From assembly GCA_030626265.1 (NCBI GenBank), contig DAOUPF010000010.1, positions 1 to 11,642 of the forward strand: a stretch of DNA of 11,642 bases, written 5' to 3'. Shown here one piece after another: positions 1-7,002 of the stretch (positions are counted from its first letter, which is position 1; each line of letters opens with the position of its first letter). The notes under the pieces were generated by a model. That model did not search any database, was not told where the DNA came from, and was given only the letters and a program-made list of their open reading frames with translations. The position numbers were made by a program, and so were the translations under genes. This stretch comes from Sulfurovum sp. (lineage in GTDB: Bacteria > Campylobacterota > Campylobacteria > Campylobacterales > Sulfurovaceae).

Positions 1-1094
1 AGATTATCAGTGATAGTCCAAGTTGGATTGAGAACCATGTATTTGATCTTGTCACTAAACAGAGGTGTTGGTCTATCTATACGACCCACTATGATATCAC
101 TCTGAAAATTTAGTTTTCCGCCTTGATAGTATCGAAGTTTAAACTCAGGTATATTTACTTGTACATGATTAGGTGAGAAGTGTTTAGGGTATAGTTTTAG
201 TCTATCAAGGTTAGTTAAGATTTTTTTGACATATTCATCTTTAGTTGTATTTAGGTAGTTAATTACTTTATTGTCTATATAGTCACCCTTAGAGAGGTTA
301 AGTCGTTTCTTGAAGCTTCTTATGGCTTTGCTTAGGTCACTTCCATATCCTGTACCAGTACTGGCACTCTTTGGAAAGTCTCCAGTAAATTTGAGTAGCT
401 TTTTTATATCTCTGATTCTACTGTCTATTCGGTGTGGTTTTAGGATTTTCCCATAGCCAATTTTAGAAAATTTTGGCATATTTTGGTATTTTTCCAATAG
501 CAATATGAGGGAGCGGTATTGACCCTCTTGAGGTATTAACGACAGGAGATAGTTGTAAATATTTGAATCTGTTATTGAAGCTAATATATCAGTAGCTGAT
601 GGCATTGATCTGGGCTTGATCTCCCAATCAGCATGGATATCTTGAGATACTTTAAGACTTTTTAGTTTTCTTTTTACCAATCCCCAATCAACATCTCCAA
701 TTTGGATAAAATAGATTAGCTTTAGGTAGCTTTGAGTTATCAGTATATCAAGTTTTGCTAGAGCATCAGTTAGACTAGCACCAGAGAATGAACCATTATC
801 AATCTCAAATGAGAGGTTTATGATATTGTCTTGGTTGAACTGTTTGTACTTATAGTTTAGTAGTGGGTCACCTAGGGCATCAAGTAGTTCTGAGAACTGT
901 TGTGCACCATTGGCTCCAGCCCATAGTGTCTTGTACTCATTGGTTTCATAGATAGATTTGACACTATCTTTGAAGTGACCTTTTATATGAGTATCTAGAC
1001 CAGTTTTTATGCTAGCAGATAGCTCTTCGTGTGTAATGCTTGTGGCAGATATAAATGTATGAAATAGTAGTACTATAAATAATATTTTTTTCAA
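1..1094 (-). CDS. YcbB-type L,D-transpeptidase, 3' end outside window
   Basis: The reading frame starts at a TTG (1094-1092) five bases after a GAGG ribosome binding site and stays open for 364 residues to the left edge, so the C-terminus is missing. Residues 1-18 form a signal peptide (MKKILFIVLLFHTFISA), placing the product in the periplasm. Residues 165-205 resemble the scaffold of YcbB-type enzymes. Residues 223-282 resemble the peptidoglycan-binding insert (repeated leucines, then a LN pair). From residue 311 the YkuD catalytic domain begins: NIPEFKL at 314-320, IVGRIDRPTP at 335-344 and NPTWT at 356-360. The catalytic SHGC-type motif would lie beyond the edge, so activity cannot be judged here. 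Family members crosslink peptidoglycan stems 3-to-3 or attach proteins to them. It lies 44 bases downstream of thyX on the same strand and may share its transcript. The family call is confident; the exact subfamily is less so. Confidence 0.82.
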   Translation of the reverse strand, partial: MKKILFIVLLFHTFISATSITHEELSASIKTGLDTHIKGHFKDSVKSIYETNEYKTLWAGANGAQQFSELLDALGDPLLNYKYKQFNQDNIINLSFEIDNGSFSGASLTDALAKLDILITQSYLKLIYFIQIGDVDWGLVKRKLKSLKVSQDIHADWEIKPRSMPSATDILASITDSNIYNYLLSLIPQEGQYRSLILLLEKYQNMPKFSKIGYGKILKPHRIDSRIRDIKKLLKFTGDFPKSASTGTGYGSDLSKAIRSFKKRLNLSKGDYIDNKVINYLNTTKDEYVKKILTNLDRLKLYPKHFSPNHVQVNIPEFKLRYYQGGKLNFQSDIIVGRIDRPTPLFSDKIKYMVLNPTWTITDN

Positions 1095-1138
1095 ATTAAC
1101 CTCGTTTATTATATTTATATCATATCAGAGTAAATCTA

Positions 1139-1762
1139 TTATGAATATACATCTGGATGCATAGACTCTTCAAATAGATATTTATGTTCTTTTGGTAGTT
1201 GGTCATATATGGTATAAGCTAGTTTTCGTATCTCCCATAAAGCACTCTTATCACTACGCAGACTTAGAAAGTTTTGCAAGCTTCTTGCATTGACTGTCCA
1301 TGTGAGTTCAGTTTTGTAGCTCTCTGGCAGGCAGTACTTGGCTATATCATTAGAAGCCCCAGAACGCAGAACTTCTTGCAGGTTATTGAGAGCTTTTATG
1401 CTAGCAGTGTCAATCATCTTGTTATGAGTGAGAACTATAAATAGTGATGCCTCTTCATAATCATCTTCATCAAATGGTGCACATTTTTTGAGCTCTTTTA
1501 GTGTATATCTTGTACTCTTTACACTAAGACTTGCTACTCTATGGCGAGCAAGCTCCTGCAGTAGGGCACGACTGATACCTTGGATATAGAATGTATATAC
1601 TAGATGCTCTAGTGTTGATGCATGTTTAAATTTGTTTGCAACTCTATCTATAAGAGCTTTATCTTTCTCTCCACCATCGCTTTTGTCAAAGCTCTGCCAG
1701 CAAGTTCTAATAGCATGAGCACAGACATCGATAGGGGTATTGTGCATTAATGTTACTTTCAT
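1139..1762 (-). CDS. thyX: Flavin-dependent thymidylate synthase ThyX
   Basis: This enzyme methylates dUMP to dTMP using methylenetetrahydrofolate and FAD/NADPH, and replaces ThyA in many bacteria. The 207-residue length is normal. The ThyX signature is intact: R73-H74-R75 followed by seven residues and S83, inside RHRVASLSVKSTRY, with H47 and E52-H53 upstream as expected for flavin and substrate contacts. The ATG at 1762 is preceded by GGAGG (1769-1773) with six bases between, which fixes the start. A TGCTATAAT box on the minus strand (TATAAT at 1791-1796) is the likely promoter, giving a leader of about 20 bases. It is divergent from the dGTPase-like gene, so enzymes that make and break deoxynucleotides share one control region. 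The RHR motif variant is the form I recall from Helicobacter and Campylobacter. Confidence 0.97.
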   Translation of the reverse strand: MKVTLMHNTPIDVCAHAIRTCWQSFDKSDGGEKDKALIDRVANKFKHASTLEHLVYTFYIQGISRALLQELARHRVASLSVKSTRYTLKELKKCAPFDEDDYEEASLFIVLTHNKMIDTASIKALNNLQEVLRSGASNDIAKYCLPESYKTELTWTVNARSLQNFLSLRSDKSALWEIRKLAYTIYDQLPKEHKYLFEESMHPDVYS

Positions 1763-1784
1763 GGTATACCTCCAAAGTTATTTA

Positions 1785-1798
1785 GCTACAATTATAGC
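1785..1798. promoter_or_regulatory. Overlapping divergent promoter boxes, thyX and dgt
   Basis: The 14-base near-palindrome GCTACAATTATAGC has only one mismatched pair and supplies a -10 box to each gene: TACAAT (1787-1792) for the plus-strand dGTPase gene and TATAAT (1791-1796, minus strand, preceded by TGC) for thyX. The two boxes overlap by two bases, so polymerase could probably occupy only one at a time. Each implies a leader of roughly 20 bases ending in a good ribosome binding site. No clear -35 box is seen on either side. Transcription starts are inferred, not observed. Confidence 0.55.
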
Positions 1799-1819
1799 AA
1801 TATTGTTTGAGGACTAGAT

Positions 1820-2923
1820 ATGAAAGCAACTGAGCGATTTTTTAATTTTGAAGAAGATTTTAGAAATCCATATGCAAGAGACAGGGATAGAGTACTTCAC
1901 TGTAGCTCTTTTAGACGCTTAGAGTACAAGACACAGGTATTTCTCAACCACGAGGGAGACTATTTTCGTACTCGTCTCACTCACTCACTAGAGGTCTCTC
2001 AGATAGCAAGGACTTTATCTAGGATGTTAGGATTTGATGAGACTTTAGCTGAAGCTATTGCACTTTCACATGATTTGGGACATACTCCATTTGGGCATGT
2101 TGGTGGTGATGAGCTGGATAAACTACTCAAAAGTGATGGTAGAGTTCTAGGTTTTGAGCATAACTTTCAGTCTTTTAGGGTCTTGACAAAGCTAGAGAAA
2201 CGCTACAAAGATTTTGATGGACTCAATCTTACCTTTGCTACACTAGAGGGAGTTATCAAACACTCATATCCTTATAAAAAGCCTTTTTTGGAAAAGCTAG
2301 ATCCTGTATTTGCACTAGATAAACACCCCTCTATAGAAGCTATGATAGTAGATCATGCTGATGAGATAGCATATACAAGTCATGATATAGATGATGGTAT
2401 CAAGTATGGATTGATAAGTTTTGATGACTTACTAGAAAGTGAATTATGCCAGATAGTTGATGTTGCAGTCCAGAGAGAGGGTATAAGTAGAGCTGATAGG
2501 CTATATAGACACCGCTTTGTGGCAGCCCTGATAAAGATACTGGTGGAGGACTTTATATCCAATATCTCACCAGTAGCAAAATTACATATCAATACCAGCC
2601 CTATATGTGCAAGTATATCAGCAGATGAGCCTCTAGCAGTAGGGTTTTCTAATGGGATTGCAACAAAGCTCAAAAAGCTTAAAAAGATACTCTTTATAAA
2701 ACTATATAAACATGAGAAGATAGTACGAAAGATGTATGCAGGCAAACAGTGCATACAGGCATTATATTCTGCATTTAGAGAAGATATAGATCTGCTACCT
2801 CCTCACCAAAAAGAGCTTTTGGATATTCGTAATGAGCATAGAGTTATAGCAGATTATATAGCCTCCATGACAGATAGGTATGCGATGAAGACTTATCACG
2901 AGATTCATGGATTAGCATTGTAG
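1820..2923 (+). CDS. dgt: dGTPase-type deoxynucleoside triphosphate triphosphohydrolase
   Basis: An HD-domain enzyme of the dGTPase family, which splits dNTPs into deoxynucleoside and tripolyphosphate in the cytosol. Visible motifs: RDRDRVLHCSSFRRLEYKTQV near residues 20-40 (typical family N-terminus), metal ligands H55, H84-D85 (in SHDLGHTPFGH) and D181 (in DHADEIAY), and FEHNFQS at 112-118. At 367 residues it matches the shorter dGTPase-like class rather than the approximately 500-residue E. coli Dgt, so its preferred dNTP is unknown. The ATG at 1820 follows GAGGA (1809-1813) by six bases. It is divergent from thyX over 57 bp, a logical pairing for dNTP pool balance. No convincing intrinsic terminator follows. 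An AT-rich stem (about 2954-2973) lacks a T tract. Confidence 0.92.
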   Translation: MKATERFFNFEEDFRNPYARDRDRVLHCSSFRRLEYKTQVFLNHEGDYFRTRLTHSLEVSQIARTLSRMLGFDETLAEAIALSHDLGHTPFGHVGGDELDKLLKSDGRVLGFEHNFQSFRVLTKLEKRYKDFDGLNLTFATLEGVIKHSYPYKKPFLEKLDPVFALDKHPSIEAMIVDHADEIAYTSHDIDDGIKYGLISFDDLLESELCQIVDVAVQREGISRADRLYRHRFVAALIKILVEDFISNISPVAKLHINTSPICASISADEPLAVGFSNGIATKLKKLKKILFIKLYKHEKIVRKMYAGKQCIQALYSAFREDIDLLPPHQKELLDIRNEHRVIADYIASMTDRYAMKTYHEIHGLAL

Positions 2924-2966
2924 TGGCTAGGTAAAGGTTAAATTTTGTCACTATATTATATATCGA

Positions 2967-3032
2967 TATAATAGGTAATGCTTCATTATAATACCCTGCA
3001 AAATCTATTATATAGAAACTTTTGGATATAAT
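2967..3032 (+). promoter_or_regulatory. Tandem TATAAT boxes upstream of typA
   Basis: Three perfect TATAAT hexamers lie on the plus strand at 2967-2972, 2987-2992 and 3027-3032, spaced 20 and 40 bases apart, about two and four helical turns. The last sits in TTGGATATAATCCGCGAA and is the best candidate: the GC-rich discriminator and 17 of its 18 bases recur before the DUF2892/purM operon. A six-base inverted repeat, ACCCTG (2993-2998) and CAGGGT (3045-3050), brackets the last box. No obvious -35 elements accompany them, as is usual for Campylobacterota. Which boxes are active cannot be told from sequence. Confidence 0.5.
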
Positions 3033-3079
3033 CCGCGAAAATTACAGGGTGATACTATCCCCACTTTCAGGACAACTTT

Positions 3080-4897
3080 ATGCAAAAGATTAAAAATATT
3101 GCCGTTATAGCGCATGTCGACCACGGTAAAACTACACTCGTAGATGAGCTTCTCCAGCAGTCAGGTACATTTGCCGATCACCAGCAAGTAGAAGAGAGAG
3201 CGATGGATTCAAATGACATCGAAAAAGAGAGAGGTATCACAATCCTTTCTAAAAATACAGCCATCACTTATGGTGATCACAAGATTAATATCATAGATAC
3301 TCCAGGGCACGCAGACTTTGGTGGAGAGGTTGAGCGAGTCTTGAAGATGGTAGATGGAGTACTGCTCCTTGTAGATGCACAAGAGGGTGTTATGCCTCAG
3401 ACAAAGTTTGTTTTGAAAAAGGCTATAGAATTGGGTCTTATCCCTGTTGTTGTTATCAACAAGATAGATAAAGATGGCTCTGATCCAGATAGAGTGATGG
3501 ATGAGGTATTTGACCTTTTGGTAGCACTGGATGCAAACGAAGAGCAGCTAGAGTTTCCAGTACTTTATGCAGCCGCTCGTGATGGTTATGCCAAGTGGGA
3601 AATGGAAGATGAAGACAAAGATATGACTCCACTCTTTGATGCAATTATCGACAAAGTACCATATCCAAAAGGCTCACCCGATAATGACACGCAAGCACAG
3701 GTATTTACACTAGACTCTGACAACTTTGTAGGACGAATAGGAATTACACGAATATTTAATGGTAAAGTCAAAAAAGGTGATGAGTACTTGCTAGTAAAAG
3801 CATGTGGAGCCAAGACTAAAAGCCGTATCTCTAAGCTGATTGGATTTAAAGGATTGGAGAGATATGACATTGATGAGGCAGAAGCTGGAGATATCGTAGC
3901 TATCGCTGGATTTAACGATATTGATGTAGGTGACTCTATATGTGACCCTGTCAATCCAGTAGCCCTAGACCCTATGCATGTTGAAGAGCCTACGCTATCA
4001 GTAGTCATCTCTGTAAACAATGGTCCTCTAGCTGGAACTGAGGGCAAACATGTCACCTCAAACAAAATCCAAGATAGACTTGCAAAAGAGATGGAGACGA
4101 ACATAGCGATGCGTATGGAACCACTAGGTGATGCATCATTCAAGGTCTCTGGTCGTGGAGAGCTGCAAATTGGTATCCTTTGTGAAAATATGAGAAGAGA
4201 GGGATTTGAATTCCTTCTTGCTCGTCCAGAAGTTGTCACCAGAGAGGAAAATGGCGTAAAGATGGAGCCATTTGAGCACCTAGTAGTAGATGTTCCAGAA
4301 GAGTTCCAAGGTGTTGCTATCGAAAAACTAGGCAAGAGAAAAGCAAACATGACTTCACTCATACCTATGCCTGATGGTACCGTGAGACTAGAGTTTGAAA
4401 TCCCAGCTCGTGGACTTATAGGATTTAGAAATGAGTTCTTGACAGAGACCAAAGGAGAGGGCATTATGAACCATTCTTATCTAGAGTATAGACCATATTC
4501 TGGTATAGTTGAGAGTAGAACTCCAGGGGCATTAGTCTCTATGGATAATGGTGAAGCAGTAGCTTTCTCTATCTTTAACCTTCAAGCAAGAGGGGTTATG
4601 TTCATCAACCCACAAGACAAAGTCTACTCTGGTATGGTCATCGGAGAGAGTGCTAGACCAGGAGATCTAGATGTAAACCCACTCAAAGGGAAACAACTCA
4701 CAAACATGAGAACATCAGGTACAGATGATGCCGTCAAGCTCATTACTCCTAGAGTCATCACGCTTGAGGGTGCGATGGAGTGGATAGAAGATGATGAGTT
4801 GATAGAGATTACACCTATATCTGTTAGGATTAGAAAAAGAAGTCTTGACCCAGTTGTTAGAAAGAGAATGGCAAGAGACAAGAAAAACTCTAAATAG
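3080..4897 (+). CDS. typA: Ribosome-associated GTPase TypA/BipA
   Basis: A translational GTPase of the EF-G/LepA superfamily that binds the 70S ribosome and assists 50S subunit assembly, especially in cold or stress. All GTPase motifs are present: G1 AHVDHGKT (residues 11-18), G2 RGITI (51-55), G3 DTPGH (73-77) and G4 NKID (127-130). These are followed by EF-Tu-like domain II (about 200-290), EF-G-like domain III and V regions, and the BipA-specific C-terminal domain (roughly 480-605, with [14 protein letters not shown] near its start). The 605 residues are the normal length. The ATG is preceded by a modest AGGA eight bases upstream. It appears to be a single-gene unit with its own promoters. 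The stop codon lies inside the left arm of a long hairpin. Confidence 0.97.
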   Translation: MQKIKNIAVIAHVDHGKTTLVDELLQQSGTFADHQQVEERAMDSNDIEKERGITILSKNTAITYGDHKINIIDTPGHADFGGEVERVLKMVDGVLLLVDAQEGVMPQTKFVLKKAIELGLIPVVVINKIDKDGSDPDRVMDEVFDLLVALDANEEQLEFPVLYAAARDGYAKWEMEDEDKDMTPLFDAIIDKVPYPKGSPDNDTQAQVFTLDSDNFVGRIGITRIFNGKVKKGDEYLLVKACGAKTKSRISKLIGFKGLERYDIDEAEAGDIVAIAGFNDIDVGDSICDPVNPVALDPMHVEEPTLSVVISVNNGPLAGTEGKHVTSNKIQDRLAKEMETNIAMRMEPLGDASFKVSGRGELQIGILCENMRREGFEFLLARPEVVTREENGVKMEPFEHLVVDVPEEFQGVAIEKLGKRKANMTSLIPMPDGTVRLEFEIPARGLIGFRNEFLTETKGEGIMNHSYLEYRPYSGIVESRTPGALVSMDNGEAVAFSIFNLQARGVMFINPQDKVYSGMVIGESARPGDLDVNPLKGKQLTNMRTSGTDDAVKLITPRVITLEGAMEWIEDDELIEITPISVRIRKRSLDPVVRKRMARDKKNSK

Positions 4898-5001
4898 TTC
4901 TTTTATTTCACTGCATTTTCGAGGGAGTTTGTTCGGTCACATACTGACCGTATGCTCTCTCACAACAACCCTCAAATCTACAGCAAACTAAAAGACTATT
5001 T
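4892..5001. repeat. Long imperfect hairpin element after typA
   Basis: A nested inverted repeat of 110 bases. Outer arms AAATAGTTCTTTTA (4892-4905) and TAAAAGACTATTT (4989-5001) pair with one bulge. Inside them ATTT/AAAT and GAGGG/CCCTC pair, then TTGTT/AACAA, and finally CGGTCA-CATAC-TGACCG (4934-4950) at the tip. The tip can refold, because CATAC (4940-4944) also pairs with GTATG (4950-4954), excluding the first form. The left arm begins within the last codons of typA. It may act as a terminator or RNA stability element between convergent genes, or be a palindromic mobile repeat. No other copy is seen in this window. Confidence 0.6.
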
Positions 5002-5023
5002 TAAAACTTTCAATTATTTTTGC

Positions 5024-5218
5024 TATAATATTTTCACCCTATTAAAAAAAGGGAAATTACAATTAGGAGTCTATTTTGACACAATTTTTGAATTTCCTTA
5101 CCTTGTGCTCTAGTTAACGATAGAGAATCTTGGCTTAATAGGAATATAGAGATAAATACAAAACAAAACTCCCTTTTTAAGGACTTTGCCATTGTTAGCG
5201 TTAACTAATAATGGTTTT
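5024..5218 (+). ncRNA. Candidate small structured RNA with promoter and terminator
   Basis: An extended -10 box, TGCTATAAT (TATAAT 5024-5029), is followed by a segment whose ends pair: TTAAAAAAAGGGA (5042-5054) with TCCCTTTTTAA (5170-5180), and GGAGT plus TTTTG (5066-5081 region) with CAAAA plus ACTCC just before the 3' arm. A local stem CTCTA/TAGAG lies inside. The transcript would end at a 10-bp hairpin, CCATTGTTAG/CTAATAATGG (5189-5214), followed by TTTTCT. The rod-like shape and predicted length near 180 nt recall 6S RNA, but I do not recognise the family. The segment also contains AGGAG followed six bases later by a TTG opening a 13-codon frame (MTQFLNFLTLCSS, 5076-5117), which may be chance. 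Confidence 0.42.
5189..5218 (+). terminator. Intrinsic terminator-like hairpin
   Basis: Ten-base stem CCATTGTTAG (5189-5198) and CTAATAATGG (5205-5214) with one G-U pair, a six-base loop CGTTAA, then TTTT. It would end a plus-strand transcript from the TATAAT at 5024. The T tract is short, so efficiency is uncertain. Confidence 0.5.
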
Positions 5219-5331
5219 CTGGTCTGTATAGACTAGAGAGGAATGTAGGATGGCAGAAGCCAAGCAGAGCCTGAAGATGGATTTCTTTCAGTAAATTCTG
5301 ACATAAGGATGCCATTCATTCTCACATATAA
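5219..5331. other. Gene-free stretch before the flavoprotein stop
   Basis: No convincing gene. It holds a small stem TCTGGTCT-GTAT-AGACTAGA (5219-5238 region). It also has a 14-codon frame beginning at ATG 5250 (MAEAKQSLKMDFFQ, stop 5292-5294), seven bases after GAGAGGA. The short frame is noticeably more GC-rich than its surroundings and could be a gene remnant, a tiny peptide or chance. I do not recognise it. Confidence 0.3.
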
Positions 5332-6549
5332 TTACTTTTCTTTCCTTGCCCTCAACCCACAAACCCAAGCAAAATGAAAATTAAACCCACCTCTATCTCC
5401 ATCAACATCTAGTATCTCACCAGCAAAAAATAGATTGTGTACTAGCTTTGACTCCATGGTCTTTGGATTTACTTCTGTAGTGTCTATACCCCCAGTAGCT
5501 ACTTCTGCCCCTTGGAAACCTTTGGTGTCATTGATACTGAGCTTTAGGTTTTTGATACTATGGACTAGTTTGTTTATCTCTTTTCGGTTTAATTCTTTTT
5601 CGGTTTTTACTTTACATTTTGATTGCTCTAGGATAATAGATATGAGTTTTTTGTTTATGACTCCTTGTAGCCAGAGGGTTATAGGTTTTGTACTCTCTTT
5701 TTGTATCCTATTTAGTAGCAGATTAGTGAGCTTCTCTTTGCTCTGTTTTGGCATGAGGTCTAGGCTGAGTTCACAGTAGGCATGTGAGGCTAAAGCTATA
5801 CTTACCTCACGGCTGAGGTCTAGTATGGCTAGTCCACTTATGCCGTAGTTAGTAAATAGAAGGTCACCTTTTTTCTCTGTGATGTACTCTCCGTTGGTGT
5901 AGAGTTTGGCTAGACCTGCTACTTTCACTCCACTCGCACCTTTTACCCATGTCTCTTCAGAGCAAAGCTGTACGAGTGATGGGTGTCGTGGTATGAGAGA
6001 GTGCCCCATTTTGGTAGCAAAGGTATACCCAGAGTTGGATCCTCCTAGTTGTGGTGCAGCAGGTGAACCAGAAGCCAAGAGGAGTTTGTTGCATGTTTTT
6101 GTACCTTGCGTTGTCTCGATCGTAAAAGTATCTGTATCTTTGTCTATGCTAGATACTACACAGTCACACACTATATCCACCCCTACTCTCTGGGCTTCAT
6201 ACTCCAAAAGCTCCACTACTGAGCTTGCTTGCAAAGACATGGGAAACATTTTCCCCTCTTTGCCCTCCATTAGCTCAAGCCCAATGGATGTGAAAAACTT
6301 TTGTATCACAGTAAAGTCATAACCTTCTAAAACTTCTTCGATAAAGCTAGGATTTTGCGAATGAAAATGGCTTAGGTTTATATATTTATTACCAATATTA
6401 CATTTACCATTACCAGAGACTAGAATTTTTTTACCTATCTTACTATTTTGCTCTAGTAGCGTAACCCTCTGCCCTGCTCTAGCTGATACTATAGCAGCAC
6501 ATAGTCCAGCAGCCCCAGCCCCGATGATTATCATAGTTTCATTATTCAT
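5332..6549 (-). CDS. HI0933/BaiN-like FAD-dependent oxidoreductase
   Basis: A cytosolic flavoprotein of the HI0933 (YhiN, BaiN-like) family. The N-terminus holds the dinucleotide fold G10-A-G12-A-A-G15, then LLEQNSKIGKKILVSGNGKCNI, the family signature around residues 31-52. The C-terminus ends with FFAGEILDVDGDRGGFNFHFAW, the matching FAD-closing motif. The 405 residues are normal. Physiological substrates of the family are largely unknown; BaiN was named for bile acid reduction in clostridia, which should not be transferred here. The ATG at 6549 has no ribosome binding site, and a TATAAT box on the minus strand (6555-6560) ends five bases before it, so the message may be leaderless. An alternative start is Met6 (6534), also without a binding site. 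It is divergent from the MTH1187-like gene. Confidence 0.88.
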   Translation of the reverse strand: MNNETMIIIGAGAAGLCAAIVSARAGQRVTLLEQNSKIGKKILVSGNGKCNIGNKYINLSHFHSQNPSFIEEVLEGYDFTVIQKFFTSIGLELMEGKEGKMFPMSLQASSVVELLEYEAQRVGVDIVCDCVVSSIDKDTDTFTIETTQGTKTCNKLLLASGSPAAPQLGGSNSGYTFATKMGHSLIPRHPSLVQLCSEETWVKGASGVKVAGLAKLYTNGEYITEKKGDLLFTNYGISGLAILDLSREVSIALASHAYCELSLDLMPKQSKEKLTNLLLNRIQKESTKPITLWLQGVINKKLISIILEQSKCKVKTEKELNRKEINKLVHSIKNLKLSINDTKGFQGAEVATGGIDTTEVNPKTMESKLVHNLFFAGEILDVDGDRGGFNFHFAWVCGLRARKEK

Positions 6550-6550
6550 G

Positions 6551-6563
6551 AGGTATTATACCT
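6551..6563. promoter_or_regulatory. Palindromic promoter box between divergent genes
   Basis: AGGTAT-T-ATACCT is a perfect inverted repeat with a single central base. Read on the minus strand it contains TATAAT, the only good -10 box for the flavoprotein gene; on the plus strand it gives TATTAT (6554-6559), a possible -10 box for the MTH1187-like gene. It could be a shared bidirectional promoter core or a repressor site, but neither is proven. Confidence 0.4.
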
Positions 6564-6570
6564 ACAAAAA

Positions 6571-6628
6571 GGAAGTGGAGACTTTAGTACCACATGAAAC
6601 TTTTGGTGGGACTAAATTCTCCACTTCC
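6571..6628. repeat. 58-nt near-perfect hairpin in leader of MTH1187-like gene
   Basis: Two 23-base arms (6571-6593 and 6606-6628) pair with only two mismatches around a 12-base loop. The outermost 11 pairs, GGAAGTGGAGA with TCTCCACTTCC, are perfect; then TTTAGT/ACTAAA and CCAC/GTGG follow, each after one mismatch. It ends nine bases before the AAGGA ribosome binding site of the next gene, so it would dominate that mRNA leader. It lacks the conserved CUGAGA of a TPP riboswitch. A MITE/REP-like dispersed palindrome or a structured leader are the main options. I have an unverified impression of having seen related palindromes in other Campylobacterota genomes. Confidence 0.7.
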
Positions 6629-6646
6629 GAAATATTAAGGATAACC

Positions 6647-6961
6647 ATGTCGGCATTAGTAGAGTTTAGTATGTTCCCCACAGAGGCAACACAAAGTAAA
6701 AGTGCATTTGTGGCTAGAGTATTGGATATAGTTGATAGGAGTGGGCTTGACTATCAGCTGACACCTATGGGTACTATCATAGAGGGTGAGACTGTAGCAG
6801 AGGTGTTGGATATCATCAACAAAGCCTATGAGGAGCTTCAGATAGACTGTGAGAGAGTGTATAGTAGTATCAAGATTGACTATAGAAAAGGTCCTATTGG
6901 TAGATTGAATAAAAAGAAAAGCTCAGTAGAGGCAAAGCTAGGACGGAAACTCAAGGGCTGA
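6647..6961 (+). CDS. MTH1187 family thiamine-binding-fold protein
   Basis: A 104-residue cytosolic protein of the MTH1187/YkoF-like family (DUF77), recognised from MSALVEFSMFPT at the start, TPMGTIIEG near residues 40-48 and a basic tail (LNKKKSSVEAKLGRKLKG). Family members form small ferredoxin-like oligomers and some bind thiamine, so a role in thiamine handling is possible but not shown. The frame is open upstream to 6524, but the start at 6647 is chosen because it matches the family N-terminus and follows AAGGA (6637-6641) by five bases; the upstream part merely reads through the hairpin. It sits just ahead of the purM operon, which makes AIR, the precursor of the thiamine pyrimidine. The stop lies five bases before the next -10 box. 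Confidence 0.85.
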   Translation: MSALVEFSMFPTEATQSKSAFVARVLDIVDRSGLDYQLTPMGTIIEGETVAEVLDIINKAYEELQIDCERVYSSIKIDYRKGPIGRLNKKKSSVEAKLGRKLKG

Positions 6962-6978
6962 TTGGATATAATACGCGA
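6962..6978 (+). promoter_or_regulatory. Promoter of the DUF2892-purM operon
   Basis: TATAAT at 6967-6972 within TTGGATATAATACGCGAA, an 18-base string that matches the typA promoter at 17 positions. The box is followed by a GC-rich CGCG discriminator, a feature often linked to stringent control of translation and nucleotide genes. The inferred start is near 6979, giving a leader of about 24 bases to the ATG at 7003. Confidence 0.65.
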
Positions 6979-7002
6979 ATAATTATAAAGGGAGGGTCTA
7001 GT

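Noticed and set aside
2380..2754. 124-codon minus-strand frame inside dgt
   Set aside because: Antisense to the conserved dGTPase gene, with no recognisable domain or ribosome binding site.
3586..4464. 292-codon minus-strand open frame inside typA
   Set aside because: It lies wholly antisense to an intact typA, is serine/proline-rich in the way of shadow frames, and has no family motif.
5024..5331. tmRNA, SRP RNA or RNase P RNA
   Set aside because: No tRNA-like CCA end or tag frame, no GGTCAGG...GGAAG SRP core and no GAGGAAAGTC RNase P core could be found.
5906..6322. 138-codon plus-strand frame inside the flavoprotein gene
   Set aside because: Antisense to a gene with clear FAD motifs at both ends; composition is that of a shadow.
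6571..6628. TPP riboswitch before the thiamine-binding-fold gene
   Set aside because: The conserved CUGAGA and multi-helix junction are absent; this is a simple two-arm hairpin.
6524..6646. Longer start for the MTH1187-like gene
   Set aside because: The extra 41 codons translate through the hairpin and overlap the divergent gene, while the family N-terminus and ribosome binding site both fit 6647.
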